A stretch of DNA of 33,188 nucleotides, taken from NCBI GenBank assembly GCA_945902215.1, contig CAMDML010000033.1, positions 1 to 33,188 of the forward strand, read 5' to 3'. Shown in pieces: positions 1 through 9,329 of this stretch. Under the pieces are notes generated by a model. It was not told where the DNA came from. It searched no databases and saw nothing but the letters and a program-made list of their open reading frames with translations. This stretch comes from Klebsiella pneumoniae. Its GTDB lineage: Bacteria; Pseudomonadota; Gammaproteobacteria; Pseudomonadales; Pseudohongiellaceae. The position numbers were made by a program, and so were the translations under genes. The first letter of the stretch is position 1; each line of letters starts with the position of its first letter.

Positions 1-296
1 CTGCCTCACCCCTTGTTGGGTCCCAATGCCCGTGATCACATCCAGTGGGTTCCTTCCCCAAACGGCCCTGGGGCCGGTGGCGCTCTGAATTGAAGCAATT
101 ATTTGGCGCCTGAATTGAAATTGCTCTGTATAATTAAGAACTTGGAATAGCTAAAGTTACTTCGAATTTCGGAAGTGCAATTCCACGTATGAATGGTGCT
201 CCATTAAGCCCGCATGCCCAGCGCGTCATGTTGTCAAAGCGCCATTCCAAACAAAAACTACAATAATCCGGGTATCCGGGAAGGAAAAGAAAAGAA
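1..296. other. Leader region upstream of TonB receptor, no gene
   Basis: No convincing gene is seen. A short imperfect direct repeat (79-100 and 105-124, sharing GGCGC and TGAATTGAA) lies here. A TATAAT-like hexamer occurs at 129-134, but no -35 element is correctly spaced, so I do not call a promoter. The last bases before 297 are purine rich (GGAAGGAAAAG) and serve as the ribosome binding site of the receptor gene. The minus strand of 1-120 is open to the window edge but lacks recognisable motifs. Confidence 0.5.
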
Positions 297-3200
297 ATGA
301 AAGTGACTGCTTTTAACAGCTCCAGAACCCAACTCTACCTCGCAATCGCCACCACCCTCGCTACGCTTGGCCCTGCCCTTGCAACAGCGCAACAAACCAA
401 CACCGGTGGCCTCGAAGAAATCCAAGTTACCGGAACCAGGGTTCGCCTCGTCGATGGCATGAGTGCACCAACCCCGGTCACCACGCTCACCACCGATGAA
501 CTGCGAAACTTCGATCCCGGCGCCACCTTGGCGTCTCAGCTCGATGACCTGCCGCAATTCTTCGACACCAACAGCGCGCAGCGCGGCGGCAATGCCGTAA
601 GCAGCAACGCCGGTGGTTCCTATCTCAATCTGCGCGGCATGGGCCAAAACCGTACCCTTGTGGTGCTCGACGGCACCCGCGTGGCGCCGGCCGACGCACA
701 GGGCAGCGTCAATGTGGATCTGTTCCCGAGCGCACTCGTGCAACGCATCGACGTAGTGACCGGCGGTGCTTCTGCAGCCTATGGCGCCGATGCCGTGGCC
801 GGTGTGGTCAACTTCGTTCTCGACCGCGAGTTCGAAGGACTGCGCACCAACGTGTCGACTGGCATCACTGAGCAGGGGGACGGCGAGAACTACAGCTTTA
901 ACGTGGCCGGCGGCAGAGGGTTCATGGACGATCGCCTACACTTCATCGGCTCGATCGAAGCGCGCCAGATCGACCAGATCGGTATGCAGAACAAGGACCG
1001 GGTCGACAACTGGCAGGATTGGGGTCTCGTGCGCAACCCGAAATGGGTATCCGCCACCGCGACGCCGGGGGTGCCGGCGCGCATCACCATGCCCAACGTG
1101 TTCAGTAACCAGTCTGCGCCGCAAGGCAAGATCATCACCGCGGCACCCAACTTTCCTTATACCAACTATACCTTCTCCGACGACGGCACCAACATTCGCC
1201 CCTATGCTTTCGGCCCATTCTCCTCCAGCAGTGGTGGCGGCAACTTGAATAACCAGAGCGGCGGGCAGGAATACAAGTATTACGACGCGGGCGTTTTCCG
1301 CGGCCCCGGCGGCAACGAAGTGGCGCAGCGCTCGGGCTTCGGTGCTCTCAAATTTGACGTGAACGATAGGCTGTCGCTTACCGCGCAAGTCGCCGCCGGC
1401 CGCAGCGAATCCAATCGCTTTGGCCAGCATGCCAATGCCTCCATCGCGGGTCCTGTCTATGCCTGGAAAGCGTTTCGCAACAACGCCTACCTGCCACCGC
1501 AGCTGGCCGCTGGAATGGACGCCGCCGGCCTCGACGTGATCAAGTTCTCCACCATCAGCATGGTCGATGGCCCCGGTCTCGTGAATATCTACGACAACCG
1601 CGTCGACATCAGCATCCAGGCGCAGCAGATGTACACGTTCGGTTTCGACTTCGCTATCGATGACAACTGGAACCTGACCGGTGCCTATCAGGTGGGCAAA
1701 ACCAAGATCGACAGCGGCGTGCGCAACATTCCGCGTACCGACAAACTCTTCCTGGCGATGGATGCCGTGCGCGATCCGGCTACCGGCAAGATCGTTTGCA
1801 ACATCGCGCTGCGCAATCCAAGCCCCGCTGAACTCAAGCAGTTCATGCAAGGCAAGTTGCTGGCGAGCCCGAGCAACGTCAACGGCGTTACCGCCGATTC
1901 CCCGATCGGTCCGATGAACCCGCAGGAGTGTGTGCCTTTCAACCCCTTCGGTCTTGGCAACGCCAACCAGGCTGCCAAGGACTGGATCCTCGATGAAGGC
2001 AAGAAGCAGGTGCGCACGCTTGATCAGGATTTCGCCGAACTCCTGCTCACCGGCGAGCTGTACGAGGGTTGGGGCGCAGGCCCGATCTCGCTGGCGGCCG
2101 GTCTTACGTGGCGCGACGAAGTCTTCGATCAGGTCAACTATCCCGTATGGGGAGAGCGCAGCCTGTTGAACGCACCCGCGCTCGGTATCCGCGCGATTCC
2201 CGACGGCTTCGCCGGCGACGGCAACCGCGAACTGCATCCCTTCTCCGGGATCGGCTCCGGCGGCGGCAGCAAGGACGTGTGGGAGTGGTACAGTGAAATC
2301 AACGTGCCTATCTGGGAATGGGATTCCGGGCAGAGCATCGGCTCATCGTTCGCTTTCCGCAGTTCCGACTACTCTTTGTCGGGCCGCCAGGAAAGCTGGA
2401 AGATCGGCCTCGATGCACAGGTGTTGTCGTCTCTGCGTTGGCGCGCCACGAAGTCCAGCGACATCCGTGAACCGAACTTCGCCGAAATCTACTTGAGCGG
2501 CACCGGTGGCGGTAACGTCAACGACCCGTTCCGCGCTGGCGAAAACAACAACTCGCTCACCGTTCTGGCGAATGCCAACCCCGCTCTGCACGCTGAGATC
2601 GGCGACACCATCACCACAGGCTTCGTGTGGCAGCCCACCTTCGCTGACTGGATCGACGGCTTCTCGATGTCGCTCGACTGGTACGAGATCAACCTCGCAG
2701 GCGCAATCACGACCTATGGCGCGCAGCGCATCGTGGACGATTGCTCCGCACGCCTTGCCAGCGCCTGTAACCTGATCGTACGCGGCGCGCCGAACAACAA
2801 CTTTGCGCTGGGCCCCATCACGCGCATCCTGAACCTCTACATCAACGCCGACCAGGCGCAGACGCGGGGCGTGGACTTCGAGGCGAGCTACCGCATCGAA
2901 CCCAACTTCTTCGCCAGTCAGGAGGAGTCGCTCTCACTGCGCACGCTGGTAGGATATCTCGGTGAGAACTCCACCACCACCGCAGCCGGCCTTACGCAGG
3001 ACCAGGCCGCCAGCCAGACGCGTCCGGAGTTTTCCGCCACCACCAGCCTTAACTACAACCTGGGTCCGTGGGGCCTCATGCTGCAGTCCACGTACTACGA
3101 CAGCGTGATGAACAACATCACCTGGGTGGAAGGTGTGCACATCGATGACAACTGGATTGCCTCGCAGACCGCCTTCAACACGGCAGTGTCCTACACAGGT

Positions 3201-3359
3201 GATCTGGCAAGCGGCTCCACCTGGCGGGCCTCGTTAAACGCCACCAACCTGTTCAACAAAGATCCCTCGATCGTGGCCAACGCCAACGGCCAGACTTTCA
3301 TTACAGGACATGACACGTTGGGGCGCAGGTATCAGCTCAGTTTGAATATGACGTTTTAA
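297..3359 (+). CDS. TonB-dependent outer-membrane receptor (1)
   Basis: Predicted outer-membrane active transporter of 1020 residues that would take up a ligand using TonB-ExbBD energy. A signal peptide of about 31 residues ends in an ALATAQ-type site, followed by a TonB-box-like segment (EEIQVTGTR, near residue 40). The plug domain shows LNLRGMGQNRTLVVLDG and VVTGGASAAYGADAVAGVVNFVL, both hallmark plug motifs. The rest is a beta-barrel ending in an aromatic residue (LSLNMTF), the usual outer-membrane insertion signal. The start follows a purine-rich ribosome binding site. The gene stands alone on the plus strand, converges on the DUF6152-type operon and has its own terminator. It is paralogous to the receptor at 15097-18186: same plug phrases and similar barrel length. 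The ligand is unknown; large TonB receptors of this kind commonly handle oligosaccharides, peptides or hydrophobic compounds. Confidence 0.95.
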   Translation: MKVTAFNSSRTQLYLAIATTLATLGPALATAQQTNTGGLEEIQVTGTRVRLVDGMSAPTPVTTLTTDELRNFDPGATLASQLDDLPQFFDTNSAQRGGNAVSSNAGGSYLNLRGMGQNRTLVVLDGTRVAPADAQGSVNVDLFPSALVQRIDVVTGGASAAYGADAVAGVVNFVLDREFEGLRTNVSTGITEQGDGENYSFNVAGGRGFMDDRLHFIGSIEARQIDQIGMQNKDRVDNWQDWGLVRNPKWVSATATPGVPARITMPNVFSNQSAPQGKIITAAPNFPYTNYTFSDDGTNIRPYAFGPFSSSSGGGNLNNQSGGQEYKYYDAGVFRGPGGNEVAQRSGFGALKFDVNDRLSLTAQVAAGRSESNRFGQHANASIAGPVYAWKAFRNNAYLPPQLAAGMDAAGLDVIKFSTISMVDGPGLVNIYDNRVDISIQAQQMYTFGFDFAIDDNWNLTGAYQVGKTKIDSGVRNIPRTDKLFLAMDAVRDPATGKIVCNIALRNPSPAELKQFMQGKLLASPSNVNGVTADSPIGPMNPQECVPFNPFGLGNANQAAKDWILDEGKKQVRTLDQDFAELLLTGELYEGWGAGPISLAAGLTWRDEVFDQVNYPVWGERSLLNAPALGIRAIPDGFAGDGNRELHPFSGIGSGGGSKDVWEWYSEINVPIWEWDSGQSIGSSFAFRSSDYSLSGRQESWKIGLDAQVLSSLRWRATKSSDIREPNFAEIYLSGTGGGNVNDPFRAGENNNSLTVLANANPALHAEIGDTITTGFVWQPTFADWIDGFSMSLDWYEINLAGAITTYGAQRIVDDCSARLASACNLIVRGAPNNNFALGPITRILNLYINADQAQTRGVDFEASYRIEPNFFASQEESLSLRTLVGYLGENSTTTAAGLTQDQAASQTRPEFSATTSLNYNLGPWGLMLQSTYYDSVMNNITWVEGVHIDDNWIASQTAFNTAVSYTGDLASGSTWRASLNATNLFNKDPSIVANANGQTFITGHDTLGRRYQLSLNMTF

Positions 3360-3381
3360 TCTGAATGCGGTAAATGAAGCG

Positions 3382-3415
3382 AGCGCCGGGGCGAAAGCCT
3401 CGGCGCTTTTTTTTT
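3382..3415 (+). terminator. Rho-independent terminator of TonB receptor 1
   Basis: An 11-bp stem (AGCGCCGGGGC with GCCTCGGCGCT, one G-T pair) closes on a GAAA tetraloop and is followed by nine T residues. It sits just after the receptor stop codon and before the convergent gene ending at 3458. It lacks a T-run on the minus strand, so it should act mainly on plus-strand transcripts. Confidence 0.92.
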
Positions 3416-3457
3416 ACGTTGAGCTTCGTTCGCGCGTCCAGTCAAACCAGTCCTTTG

Positions 3458-4576
3458 TTACAACCTGTTGTCCTGACAGTAATGTTCCTGCGGATCTGAA
3501 CCAGCCAGCCACTTGAGCGTCCAGCTGCTGGTCCATGGACGGGTGTAGGTGCCGGGATCGTTGATCGTCAGTTCGTAGTTCAGCGTGTTGTAGTCGACAC
3601 GTGTCAGACGTTCAGTAGCATGCATCTGGGTGCTGTGCGGCAGGCCGCCGGGCAACCAAAATCTTTCGTTAAAACCTTCCGACTCAATCACAAAGGTATC
3701 GCCTTCCCACGCACCAACATTGCGGCCGTAGTAAAGCAGGTTGCCGTCATCAATCTGGAAACCGCCATCATGCGCGCGGCCATCTGTATAGATCAGCTGC
3801 CAGTCGTGATTACCACCGCCCGCAATTACAAAGATGCGCTGCATCGGTTTGTCTTCGAGCAGTTGAATGCCATAGGGCTCGAGGAATTTGCGCGGCCCTG
3901 CGGGCGGACGGCATTCGAGATAAGTGGGGTCATTGGCAAGGAATTCACGCTGACGCTTTTCATACAGGCGCAGCGCCCATGTCTGCAGCGGCGCGACTTT
4001 GGCTGCATCGGCAATATTCTCAAGCTGGCCATTGGCGGCCATGGCAATGCCAGTGCCGTCTTCCATCAGAACGGAAGTGCTTGGTACCCAATATCCGACT
4101 TCGCCTGGAGGAGCGCCAAGGCGCGGAGTGCCATCGGGCCACCGCGGTGTTTCCTGCGCGGGCTGGTCAGTGATGGTGGAAAACAGCGTAGTCTTGGTAA
4201 GGCCGAATATACTCTGCCCGCTGCTGTCAATAATAACGGTATCGCCCCAGACCTGAAAACTATTGTCCCTTGCACTGAAACCCTGCACGGTAATGGTGTC
4301 GCCCGGTTTCAGCACTGTTTCTGCCCATCCGTTCAGTTCGAGCAATTGCGGACTTTCGAGTTCGACATACCAAGGTGTTTCCTGCGTGCCATCTTTCACA
4401 AGCATGAAGATATGCGCATGAGGATTGGCCCAGTCAAGTTTGGTTACCCTGCCTTTAAGCGTAACTGTCTGATCCTGGTCAAACTTGGTGGAAATGCCGT
4501 GATGGGCCAGTGCTGCCGTACTCACCAGTATTGAAACGGCGACTCCGGCGAACCAATGAAAATTTTTGTGCAACAT
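3458..4576 (-). CDS. Exported two-module protein: DUF6152-like N domain fused to partner C domain
   Basis: A 372-residue exported protein of unknown function. The signal peptide (1-24) ends ALA, so the predicted mature protein starts His25-His26. Residues 25-115 match the DUF6152 pattern: a GRVTKLDWANPH strand with Pro-His at 52-53, then GW and LKPGDTITVQG. A linker of about 100 residues leads to the C module (about 216-372): Cys222, TDGR, AWEGDTFVIES (289-299), HATERLTRVD, INDPGTYTRPW and Cys367. The start follows AGGAGACAACC. It is the last gene of a run that begins at 11756. Inference: periplasmic and possibly metal-binding through the N-terminal His pair. I know no biochemical role for this family. 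Confidence 0.85.
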   Translation of the reverse strand: MLHKNFHWFAGVAVSILVSTAALAHHGISTKFDQDQTVTLKGRVTKLDWANPHAHIFMLVKDGTQETPWYVELESPQLLELNGWAETVLKPGDTITVQGFSARDNSFQVWGDTVIIDSSGQSIFGLTKTTLFSTITDQPAQETPRWPDGTPRLGAPPGEVGYWVPSTSVLMEDGTGIAMAANGQLENIADAAKVAPLQTWALRLYEKRQREFLANDPTYLECRPPAGPRKFLEPYGIQLLEDKPMQRIFVIAGGGNHDWQLIYTDGRAHDGGFQIDDGNLLYYGRNVGAWEGDTFVIESEGFNERFWLPGGLPHSTQMHATERLTRVDYNTLNYELTINDPGTYTRPWTSSWTLKWLAGSDPQEHYCQDNRL

Positions 4577-4627
4577 GGTTGTCTCCTGCTAAATGCTTCA
4601 CTTTGTCTCTATATGCCATATGAAAGA

Positions 4628-5512
4628 TCAGGGGAAAATCGGCTGCGAGCGATCCATGACCTTGTACTGGGTACCGACCATGAGGTCGAAAGCCATGTTC
4701 GCGTCCTGGCAAACAAACTCAAACGTTTCGCCTTCTTCCCAGTTCATGTTGTAACCACTGGTCCAGGTTTGCGTGTAGGCGCCGGGATCATCAATAGTGA
4801 CTTGGTAATCAAGTCGCTCAAGTGAAACGCGCGTGAAACGTTCGGTCAGGTGCAACTGGTTGGTATGCGGAGAGCCTTCGGCGTCGAACCACATTTTTTC
4901 ATTGAGGCCCACGGTATCAACTACCAGAGTGTCACCTTCCCAGTGACCAATCGAGTGGCCGTGGTAGGTAGGTTTGAGATTGTCGGGATGGTCGCGGCCA
5001 TCCATGAAAATTTCGCGGTAGTGGCGCGGACCACCGGTGGGAAACATGTAGATTTTCTGCATGTCGGGAAACTCGACAAACTGCGTGCCATAAGCAGTTG
5101 CCACTTCGCGTGGACCTGTCCCGGGCTTACAGCGGGTGTAGGGTTCAAAACGCGTGCGCGAACGAGCCTGGAACAGCGCTTTCGCCCAAGGCTGGAAGGG
5201 TACTTCGCTGAGTTTGATTTTTGGGTAACGATCAGGAATTTGCAGCACTTCCTCGTAAGGGGTATAGGCAATGATGGAGCCATCAGGAATCACATCAAAC
5301 ACGGTCAGCATCGGACGCGTGCCGAAGTTAGCCCACATGCCGGCTGGCTCACCTGGACCCGTACCAAGTATTACCCGCCCCTCGCTATCGCGGGGCGCGG
5401 GGTGGGATTCCATGGCCGACCTTCGCGGCTGTGCCTGAAGTGAAGGTGGAAGCGCGCAAGCGAGCGCAATGGCTGCGAGTAGTAGCACGCGTTTTTTGTA
5501 AGTCACGATCAC
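4628..5512 (-). CDS. Exported lone C-module protein (partner of DUF6152-like proteins)
   Basis: A 294-residue exported protein with signal peptide MIVTYKKR plus a hydrophobic run ending SLQAQ. It carries only the C module: Cys128 in TRCKPGTGPRE, MDGRDH, GHSIGHWEGDTLVVDT, HLTERFTRVS, TIDDPGAYTQTW and Cys268. Sequence order and motifs match the C half of the 372-residue protein encoded 51 bases downstream, so the two probably work together. The start is a GTG preceded by AGGAG at good spacing; a second in-frame GTG lies two codons on and could be used instead. There is no His-His motif. Function is unknown; beyond periplasmic localisation I would not assign an activity. Confidence 0.82.
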   Translation of the reverse strand: MIVTYKKRVLLLAAIALACALPPSLQAQPRRSAMESHPAPRDSEGRVILGTGPGEPAGMWANFGTRPMLTVFDVIPDGSIIAYTPYEEVLQIPDRYPKIKLSEVPFQPWAKALFQARSRTRFEPYTRCKPGTGPREVATAYGTQFVEFPDMQKIYMFPTGGPRHYREIFMDGRDHPDNLKPTYHGHSIGHWEGDTLVVDTVGLNEKMWFDAEGSPHTNQLHLTERFTRVSLERLDYQVTIDDPGAYTQTWTSGYNMNWEEGETFEFVCQDANMAFDLMVGTQYKVMDRSQPIFP

Positions 5513-5574
5513 GAAATTTTTCTCCTGTTAAGTTTGGAATTGGCGACTTCTCGACCATTCCTGGACTATATCCT

Positions 5575-7314
5575 TCACTCTACCGCAGGGATTTTTACTT
5601 CCAACCCGCTCCCTTTGGCGATGTCATCTACCTGATATCCAGTCATAAACAGCTTCGCCCGTTCCAGATCCAACGGAGTTGCAAATCTGGGATCCATGTT
5701 GGCTGAGGAGCAGGTGAACCCTCTCAATGTGCACTCCGAAGTTGAATGCTCGATACCTCGTTCCGCCATCAGTCGGGTCATGAGCGTAACCGCTTCTTCG
5801 TTGAAGACTATCGCATTATTGGGACGGAATGTACCGACGCCAATTGCGTAGTCGATTGGCATCAGCGGTTCTATGCTCGCACCGAAGGTGCCATCGTTCT
5901 TCTCACCGAGGTCGAAGGCGCCTAAATCAGCACCCTGGTCGACGAGGTATTGAATAATCGCGGGATCACCCAAGTTGGCCGCGGCCATCAATGGCGTGAT
6001 GCCGTAGTCATCGTGCCAGTTCAAGTCGAGGCCCTCCGCCACCAGAATCCGGAGGACTTCCAGCCGTTCGACGGTCGGGCGTTCCCGGTGATAGCCAAAG
6101 ATAAATCCTGTACCTGCGGCCGCGCTGAGCGCCGTTTCATCGTCGCTCGATCGGATGTGGGGATCGGCTCCGAATTCCAGCAGCAGGCGCACCAGCTCCG
6201 GGTCACCGGAAAATGCCGCGCGCATCAGAGCAGTCGCAAACACGATACGCGGCGACCCTTCCCGCATGAGGGCCATCGGGGTGCTATCGATCACCGCGTT
6301 AGGGTCGGCACCGGCCTCTAGCAGCTTCCTGACGAGAGGCAACGGATCCTCCATCACCGTCCATGGAAAGTTCGGCGCGGTTTCCATGTTGCGGCGATCC
6401 ACCGCCCAGAACAGCGGAGTGAAACCACTGGCGTCGGGCAGGTTAACGTCTGCGCCACTGTCAACCAGGAAGGAGGCAAAGGCGTAATTGCCGTTAAAGA
6501 TCGCCAGTCCCAGGCTATCCTTGCCATCGGCTGCACGCGCATTCACATCTGCACCGGCCTGGATTAAAAGACGCGCGGATTCAAGGTGTCCGTCCCGCGC
6601 TGCAAACAGTAGCGGGGTCAGTTCTCCGCTGGCGTGCTCTTCAGGAACTCTATCCTCAGGAAGACGCGCGCGGGGTGGTACTCCCTCAAATTTCACACTG
6701 CTGGCCATATTGCCAGGCAGGAAAGTGGTGATGGCATTTACCTCGGCACCAGCGTCGATGAGCATCTTGACTATGTCCGTATGGTTCTCGGCTACTGCCC
6801 ACATCAGGGCAGTGGAAGCTCCCCAGATTTCTTTGGCATTGACCGCAGCGCCCTTGTCCAGAAGTACCCGAACGGCCTCAGGTTTGCCTGTGCGTGAGGC
6901 CACCATCAATGCTGTATCGCCGGTGGAGCTAAGCAAGGAATTCACGTTAACGCTGGCGTCGAGCAGTAAGTCGATCATCTCGGCACTGCCGTTTAGAGCA
7001 GCAAGGAGCAATGGCGTGGCACCAACCCTGTTGGGCGCCGCAGCATTTGCCCCGGCATCCAGCAGACGCTTGGCCATTGCTACATCGTCCCGTTGCGAGG
7101 CCCAGTGCAGCGCTGTAGCGCCGTCAACCTGAGGTTCGTTCACATCAAGCCCCTGCGCGATCAGACCGCTTAATGAAGCGGAGTCGCCATTCATTGCAGC
7201 ATCGGCAATTTCAGCAGCTCTGCTTGCGCTGGTTATGAATAAAATCAGAGCAATGCAGCACGCCAACTGTTTTATGCGAATGGCATGGGTTTCTAATAAT
7301 TGAATTGGGTGCAT
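5575..7314 (-). CDS. Exported ankyrin-repeat protein
   Basis: A 579-residue protein made almost wholly of ankyrin repeats, a protein-protein interaction scaffold. About ten copies of the G-TALHWA / LL-AGA-VN pattern can be followed, for example DGATALHWASQRDD, VGATPLLLAALNG and YGITPLMAAANLG. I chose the ATG at 7314, not the longer reading at 7407, because GGAGG precedes it and it leads into a signal peptide (IKQLACCIALILFITSASRAAE), giving periplasmic export. The last 100 residues contain extra Cys and are not clearly repeat. It sits 31 bases downstream of the small cytochrome gene and 62 bases upstream of the C-module gene. Ankyrin proteins with DUF1552/DUF1592 neighbours suggest a periplasmic complex (inference). 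Confidence 0.88.
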   Translation of the reverse strand: MHPIQLLETHAIRIKQLACCIALILFITSASRAAEIADAAMNGDSASLSGLIAQGLDVNEPQVDGATALHWASQRDDVAMAKRLLDAGANAAAPNRVGATPLLLAALNGSAEMIDLLLDASVNVNSLLSSTGDTALMVASRTGKPEAVRVLLDKGAAVNAKEIWGASTALMWAVAENHTDIVKMLIDAGAEVNAITTFLPGNMASSVKFEGVPPRARLPEDRVPEEHASGELTPLLFAARDGHLESARLLIQAGADVNARAADGKDSLGLAIFNGNYAFASFLVDSGADVNLPDASGFTPLFWAVDRRNMETAPNFPWTVMEDPLPLVRKLLEAGADPNAVIDSTPMALMREGSPRIVFATALMRAAFSGDPELVRLLLEFGADPHIRSSDDETALSAAAGTGFIFGYHRERPTVERLEVLRILVAEGLDLNWHDDYGITPLMAAANLGDPAIIQYLVDQGADLGAFDLGEKNDGTFGASIEPLMPIDYAIGVGTFRPNNAIVFNEEAVTLMTRLMAERGIEHSTSECTLRGFTCSSANMDPRFATPLDLERAKLFMTGYQVDDIAKGSGLEVKIPAVE

Positions 7315-7345
7315 CTGTTTTCCTCCAGTGGGGAATATTCCGGGC

Positions 7346-7915
7346 TCAACCAGGATCCAGACCGCGGGTCCTACCCAGCCATTCAACCAGGCGCTCCAGG
7401 TTTTCATCGCTGAGTTCCGCGCCGTTCTCTCTCATTTCAAGAACCAAGTCATGCCATTGCGCGGTCGTATTTCTTTGGCCAAAGACACGGATTCGGTGGC
7501 ATTCCGCACACGTCTCCTCCAGAAAAACCCGGGCATCCTGATCAGAAAAGAATTCAGTGATTTCCGGAGGAACATACTCACGGGGAAACGGAACCGTTTC
7601 GGGCCCGAAATTTTCCACCAAGTAGTCGAGAAGGACCGCCTCATGCTCCGGGGTGATCGCGATATTTCGCAGTTGCTTGTGCTTCGTATCAATCAACTCC
7701 TGCCATCCGGACCTGTCCAGAGAGTTGTAGGCGTAGTAATCAATGCCATGGCACGCGCTGCAGTTTTTGAAAATCGCACTGCGCACTGGTTCATCGGGCA
7801 ATTCCACATGCGGCCGGGCTGATCCGGGGCTCTGAGCGACTACGGGCAAGACAGGCAGATAAAGTACTGCCGTTGTAACCAGGCAGATCAAGGCTTTTCG
7901 GTAACTCCATTTCAT
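7346..7915 (-). CDS. Exported small cytochrome c-like protein with two CxxCH motifs
   Basis: A 189-residue secreted protein with a signal peptide to about residue 28. It carries two haem c attachment motifs, CSACH (52-56) and CAECH (136-140), separated by about 80 residues, so a di-haem periplasmic electron carrier is likely. The N-terminal part (FKNCSACHGIDYYAYNSLDRSGW) resembles cytochrome domains found with quinoprotein and DUF1552/DUF1592 systems. It is encoded 24 bases after the DUF1552 gene and 31 bases before the ankyrin gene, so it is probably co-transcribed. Axial Met ligands are not obvious. The redox partner is inferred to be the DUF1592 protein, which also has CxxCH motifs. Confidence 0.85.
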   Translation of the reverse strand: MKWSYRKALICLVTTAVLYLPVLPVVAQSPGSARPHVELPDEPVRSAIFKNCSACHGIDYYAYNSLDRSGWQELIDTKHKQLRNIAITPEHEAVLLDYLVENFGPETVPFPREYVPPEITEFFSDQDARVFLEETCAECHRIRVFGQRNTTAQWHDLVLEMRENGAELSDENLERLVEWLGRTRGLDPG

Positions 7916-7939
7916 AGGGGGTTCTCTTCGCTGCTTTGC

Positions 7940-9277
7940 TCAGGCGATTGGGAGGAAGCCGGTGCTCCCACCGAAGCTCTCCTGCTCAATGCCGTACAGG
8001 TGCAACAGACTCAAAAGCATGTTGGCTGTCTTCTCCGTGTTGTCCGGGAACACAATGTGGCGGTTGCCCTTGAATGTACCGTCAATGCCACCCGCGAGAA
8101 TTACCGGGACCTTTTCATGCGCATGACGATGCGAATTGCCCATGTTGCTTCCCATGTAAACAAGCGAGTTGTCGAGCACATTGCCCTCGCCATCCGGGAT
8201 GCTGCGCAACTTGTCCAGGAAATAGGCAAGGATGCCAACATGGTAGCGATTCATTTTGGCGTACTCTGCGATATTCGAGGGCTTGTCGCCGTGGTGCGAA
8301 GTGCCGTGCCACGCGCCGTTGGTGCCGGATTCAGGGAAGCTGGTTGCGGAAATATCAACTCCCAGCATCATGGTGGCTGAGCGCGTAATGTCACCTTCGA
8401 ACGCCAGTGCGATCAAGTCGAACATCAGCTTGAAGTGGACGTCCTTGCTTTGCGGAATGCCAAACGGGATTTCACTTGTCGGCTCCGCCACAGCATTGTC
8501 CATCGCAATCTGAATGCGCCGTTCCAATTCACGGATATTGCCCAGGTAGGTATCGAGCCTCACTTTGTCGCCCGCGCCAAGATTCTTCATTAAAGTGGGA
8601 ATCTCGCCGGCCACCGAGTCCAGAATGCTGGCCTTTCTTGCCCGTCCCGCGCGCCTTTCTTCCGGGGTGGTGCCGGAGCCGAACAGGCGCTCGAAGGCCA
8701 CGCGAGGATTGATCTCCGTCGGCAGCGGCTGCGTGGGAGAGACCCAGGACATGGAGTTGGTGTAGGCGCAGCTGTATCCCCAATTGCAATTGCCGTAGTT
8801 GCCGGCATCCTCGACGCCGAGTTGCACCGACGACAGGATGGTGTCCTGACCGTATTTCTGTGCGATCAACTGGTCAATGGTGACACCCAGGTAAGGGCTC
8901 ACCGCATTTCTGCGTGGCCTGGCCCCGGAGAGGAAGACAGCGCCGCGCGCATGATTGCCTCCGGGCTCCTCCTCGGTAGAGAAAGCTTCCGGAACGTCCA
9001 GTCCGGTGATCAGCACAATACGATCACGGAATGATTCCAGTGGCTTGGTGATGTAGGAAAACTCAAAGTCGCTTCCCTCTTGGGTCGGACTCCAGTATCC
9101 CGGGGCAGCACCGTGTGGATGCCATATGCCTACGAAGCGCTTGACTGGATTGGTCGCCGCATTCGCGCGGGATGCCATGGCAGGAAGCATGGCATCGAGC
9201 AAAGGCAATGCAACGGCCGCCCCTGCCCCGCGTAAAAAAGTCCTGCGGTGAAGATTCTTGCGCGTAATGAAGTTCAT
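7940..9277 (-). CDS. DUF1552 family protein, Tat-exported
   Basis: A 445-residue protein of the DUF1552 family, which is typically encoded beside DUF1592/DUF1588 proteins. The start at 9277 is set by a near-perfect AAAGGAGG ribosome binding site; the upstream in-frame start lacks one. The N terminus has a twin-arginine signal (HRRTFLRGAGAAVALPLLDA), so it is probably folded before export. Visible family features include GIWHPHGAAPGYWSP, FLSGARPRRN, the GTSHHGD segment and MGSNMGNSHRHAHEKVPVILAGG near the C terminus. The arrangement resembles alkaline-phosphatase/sulfatase-like exported hydrolases with many His and Asp, but no activity is established as far as I know. It lies 52 bases after the DUF1592 gene. 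Confidence 0.9.
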   Translation of the reverse strand: MNFITRKNLHRRTFLRGAGAAVALPLLDAMLPAMASRANAATNPVKRFVGIWHPHGAAPGYWSPTQEGSDFEFSYITKPLESFRDRIVLITGLDVPEAFSTEEEPGGNHARGAVFLSGARPRRNAVSPYLGVTIDQLIAQKYGQDTILSSVQLGVEDAGNYGNCNWGYSCAYTNSMSWVSPTQPLPTEINPRVAFERLFGSGTTPEERRAGRARKASILDSVAGEIPTLMKNLGAGDKVRLDTYLGNIRELERRIQIAMDNAVAEPTSEIPFGIPQSKDVHFKLMFDLIALAFEGDITRSATMMLGVDISATSFPESGTNGAWHGTSHHGDKPSNIAEYAKMNRYHVGILAYFLDKLRSIPDGEGNVLDNSLVYMGSNMGNSHRHAHEKVPVILAGGIDGTFKGNRHIVFPDNTEKTANMLLSLLHLYGIEQESFGGSTGFLPIA

Positions 9278-9329
9278 AAAACCTCCTTTAAGGGCCGCTA
9301 GGGCTGATGCCAACCGTGTTCGTTTTTGC

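Noticed and set aside
103-134. Possible promoter upstream of TonB receptor 1 (TTGGCG and TATAAT)
   Set aside because: The spacing between the hexamers is about 20 bases, too long for a confident call.
936-2237. 433-codon open frame on the minus strand opposite TonB receptor 1
   Set aside because: It is antisense to a clear receptor gene in GC-rich sequence and shows no family motif or ribosome binding site; it is a shadow of the receptor codons.
3620-4534. 304-codon plus-strand frame opposite the N-C fusion gene
   Set aside because: The minus-strand gene has a signal peptide, family motifs and a good ribosome binding site; the plus-strand translation has none.
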